DNA of 64,000 nucleotides from Agelaius tricolor (taxonomy: Eukaryota > Chordata > Aves > Passeriformes > Icteridae), in contig JALJCS010000038.1 of assembly GCA_023055355.1 (NCBI GenBank), positions 496,001 to 560,000 on the forward strand, given 5' to 3'. The notes beneath the pieces are model-generated. The model worked only from the letters and a program-made list of their open reading frames with translations. It was not told the origin of the DNA and did not search any database. Made by a program: the position numbers and the translations under genes. Below are positions 61,791 to 64,000 of the stretch, in pieces. The number at the start of each line of letters is the position of its first letter. Positions within the stretch are counted from its first letter, which is position 1.

Positions 61791-64000
61791 GTAAGTGGGC
61801 AAAGAGCTGAGTTGCTGTGTGAGGAAATAGTGCTGGCACTTCTGTTATCTGTGTGATTAAACATGCTACAATGGTCTGTGGATACAACTGGCACTGCTTT
61901 TGTATCTCTCTGAGGGGTTTATCTAAGGCCAAACATTGCAGATAGCTCCAGGGCAAGACTGTCTTCCAAGAGTCCTTGTCCTGTTGCATTTCTTCTCTCA
62001 ACAGTGAGGCTGCTTCCAAGTGCCAATTAGAGGCTGTTTAGAAACCCTGGAAGTCAGTTGTTTCTCTGCAGTTGGAAGCATGTAGTCTCTAGATTAACGT
62101 TGATTTTGGGCTTAAAATAAAGATCTGAGAAACTGTAGTCTTAATCTAAAACTATGTGCTTAAACCTGTCTACTTCAGACATGTACATACACTGTGGGAG
62201 CAGCCATATAGGGAATACATGTCTGGCTTACAGCTTTGCTTAGTGTAGTTTGCATTTGCAGGGAGTACTCCATGGTTTGGTCTTGTAAACATGTGCTTTT
62301 TGTTTCAGTTGAAGTGCAGGGCAGATAAGAAAGGATGACCAAGTGTGCTCTGCTGCCTGATTACCATAAGATGTTTCTTGGCTTGTGTTGGCAGATGTTT
62401 ATTTGTTTAAAGCAAACCATACCCATATCTAGTTCTTTGTTTCTTTTTTTAAGACTAAGGGGACTTCATTTACCATATCTGACAAAGCTGAAGCTTTCAT
62501 TCATTCTGTCTGCAAATTCCTGGGAGACTTTTTCCCTTTGAGTTTATTATCATCTTAAGTTGAAAGAGCCTCTAACACAAGTACAAATTGCAGACAGATA
62601 ATTAAGTGCTTCTGGTTTCTTCTGGGACTGAGCAGGATTGTCCTGGAGCAGTGCTAGTTTTCACTGTCATATATAAGGTCCTTCCTACTATTGGCAAGAT
62701 CTGTTCCTGGCTGAACAGTGCCAGATTACTTGTGAGAGGCACGCAACAGCTTCAGTGTGGTTTAGCTTTTCACAGAGATGCTCTTAAATCAAGTATTTAA
62801 TTGCTAGTGTATTTCAGTATTAGACAGGGTTTCTAAAACTCCAGCCATAAGCTGAGGTTAGTGTCTGAGAGCTTGTGCCTCTGCAGAGTAGGAGCAGACA
62901 AGGGGCAGTCATTCCAGCTGAACATGTGCTCACTGGGGTTTCCTGGCACTGGAGGGTTATGCATCTGTTTGTGTGGGTGGCTGAAGCTCTGGTAAACTTT
63001 GTGGTACGTTGCTGTTCAGAACTCAGATAATTCTGTTCCATTTGCCTTCTGGCAGCCTTCCTAGCACAGCTTCCTGAGGGTTAATCTGCAGTGTGTCCTC
63101 TGCAGCTTTGGGGTGGAGCATTTCTTGGATGAGTGGAGTTAGAGGCAGTTCCATTTCCTGCAGCACAGTGTGGCACCACCATTTCTCTCTGGAAAAAAAC
63201 CCATGCAATAGGAAGGCTGGAGCAGCCTTTGCTCCAGTGGGTTCAGGAACAACATGTGGTGAGGACCCCATGGAACAGCCAGACTGTACTGGATATCTGG
63301 GAAAGCCAGAATTACTGACAGCCTGGTTACTCCCAGTAAATGGTGACAGCAAGAAACACGAGGACTGATAGACTGGCACTTCCCAAGGCCAGGAATTGTC
63401 TCAAATGTCTTCTCTTAGCTCAGCAGTCTTAGTAAATAGAGGCTTCTGGAGTTGGCTGGCACTGCTGTCCTGTACTGGAAAGCAGGCTGTTCTAACACAT
63501 TGCTTCCTTCCTAAACCAATACTTGTACCTCAAATAACTCTATTATTTTCAAGAGTCTGTGATCATATGTTGCTGTTTGCAAAACATTCCAGTACCAGTA
63601 ACAATGACTGCATTGAATTGTCTCTAATTGGTCTGGTTTCATCTTGGCTTTTTCTTAGATTCCTCCTCATTCAGAATGGATTACAGGCTAATTTAGCACA
63701 AATGATATGCTACATAATTTGAGTTTAGAAAAGTCATTTTTGCTTTTAAAGGCAAATGACAGCCTCCAAGCTGAGACTTTGTATTAAGGGGAGGATCCTG
63801 AGTTGCTGCATTTAGTTTCTAGCCTAGTGTTTGCTAAACCTTAGCCATAGAAAGAAATTATTTGGCAAGACCGGACTATTACAAGGATTTGCTAGAAATA
63901 AGGCTTACTAAATTAGTGATTCATGGTTACCTGAAGGTGGTGCTGGGAAAGCTAACAGCTGCTGACTTTGTTGTTTTATTTTTGGCACTGTAAAAAGCCC
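61791..64000 (+). other. LRRC8A last intron (continues past the window)
   Basis: The expected last-exon sequence (the LRR block after TANR, ending near a WRADKE-type C-terminus) is not found here. No other exon or repeat is recognised. Confidence 0.7.

Noticed and set aside
61791..61856. LRRC8A frame continuing to a stop at 61856
   Set aside because: The continuation follows a consensus donor GTAAGT and does not resemble the LRRC8A C-terminus.
1..64000. CRISPR arrays, bacterial operons, tRNA or rRNA operons
   Set aside because: The DNA is plainly vertebrate with spliced genes. No spaced repeat array or intact tRNA was seen; the only RNA-gene similarity is the partial 5S-like piece.

Overview
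The window is vertebrate nuclear DNA and almost certainly avian. It carries six compact multi-exon genes with CpG-island promoters, GT-AG introns and CR1-type LINE tails. The gene order is ZER1(-), TBC1D13(+), ENDOG(+), SPOUT1(-), KYAT1(-), LRRC8A(+). This is the order I know from human 9q34.11 and its avian microchromosome counterpart. Short introns and few repeats fit a bird microchromosome. The species cannot be named from sequence alone. Exon structures were assembled by hand, and for the five complete genes the splice phases close exactly: 766, 399, 297, 379 and 425 codons.

Layout: 1-2,094 holds ZER1 3' UTR and downstream DNA. 2,095-12,380 holds the 15 ZER1 coding exons. 15.95-17.7 kb is a CpG island shared head-to-head by ZER1 and TBC1D13, with tandem CRE sites and a GC-box cluster. 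17,221-24,549 is TBC1D13. 24.5-28.4 kb is non-coding. 28,611-30,590 is ENDOG. 31,604-32,097 is a minus-strand retroviral LTR lying just 3' of SPOUT1 (32,145-36,502). 38,210-43,406 is KYAT1, with a candidate promoter and first exon near 47.1-47.5 kb. 49.26-49.44 kb is the LRRC8A promoter. 50,888-51,013 is a likely 5' UTR exon, followed by a long intron. 59,634-61,790 is the large LRRC8A coding exon, and its last coding exon lies beyond the window.

The genes do not form one pathway. ZER1 is a CUL2 ubiquitin-ligase receptor for N-terminal glycine degrons. TBC1D13 is a Rab GTPase-activating protein. ENDOG is a mitochondrial nuclease. SPOUT1 is a SPOUT-fold RNA methyltransferase associated with the spindle and kinetochore. 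KYAT1 is a PLP-dependent kynurenine aminotransferase / cysteine-S-conjugate beta-lyase. LRRC8A is the obligatory subunit of volume-regulated anion channels. What links them is conserved synteny.

I found no new multi-gene system. The observations most worth checking are non-coding: the LTR that seems to supply SPOUT1's only poly(A) signal, a CR1 copy ending 9 bp from a SPOUT1 splice donor, a 5S rRNA-like fragment beside the SPOUT1 promoter, a perfect 20-bp hairpin with a 43-bp direct repeat near 48.8 kb, a cluster of YY1-like motifs at LRRC8A, and candidate upstream ORFs or N-terminal extensions in ZER1, KYAT1 and LRRC8A.
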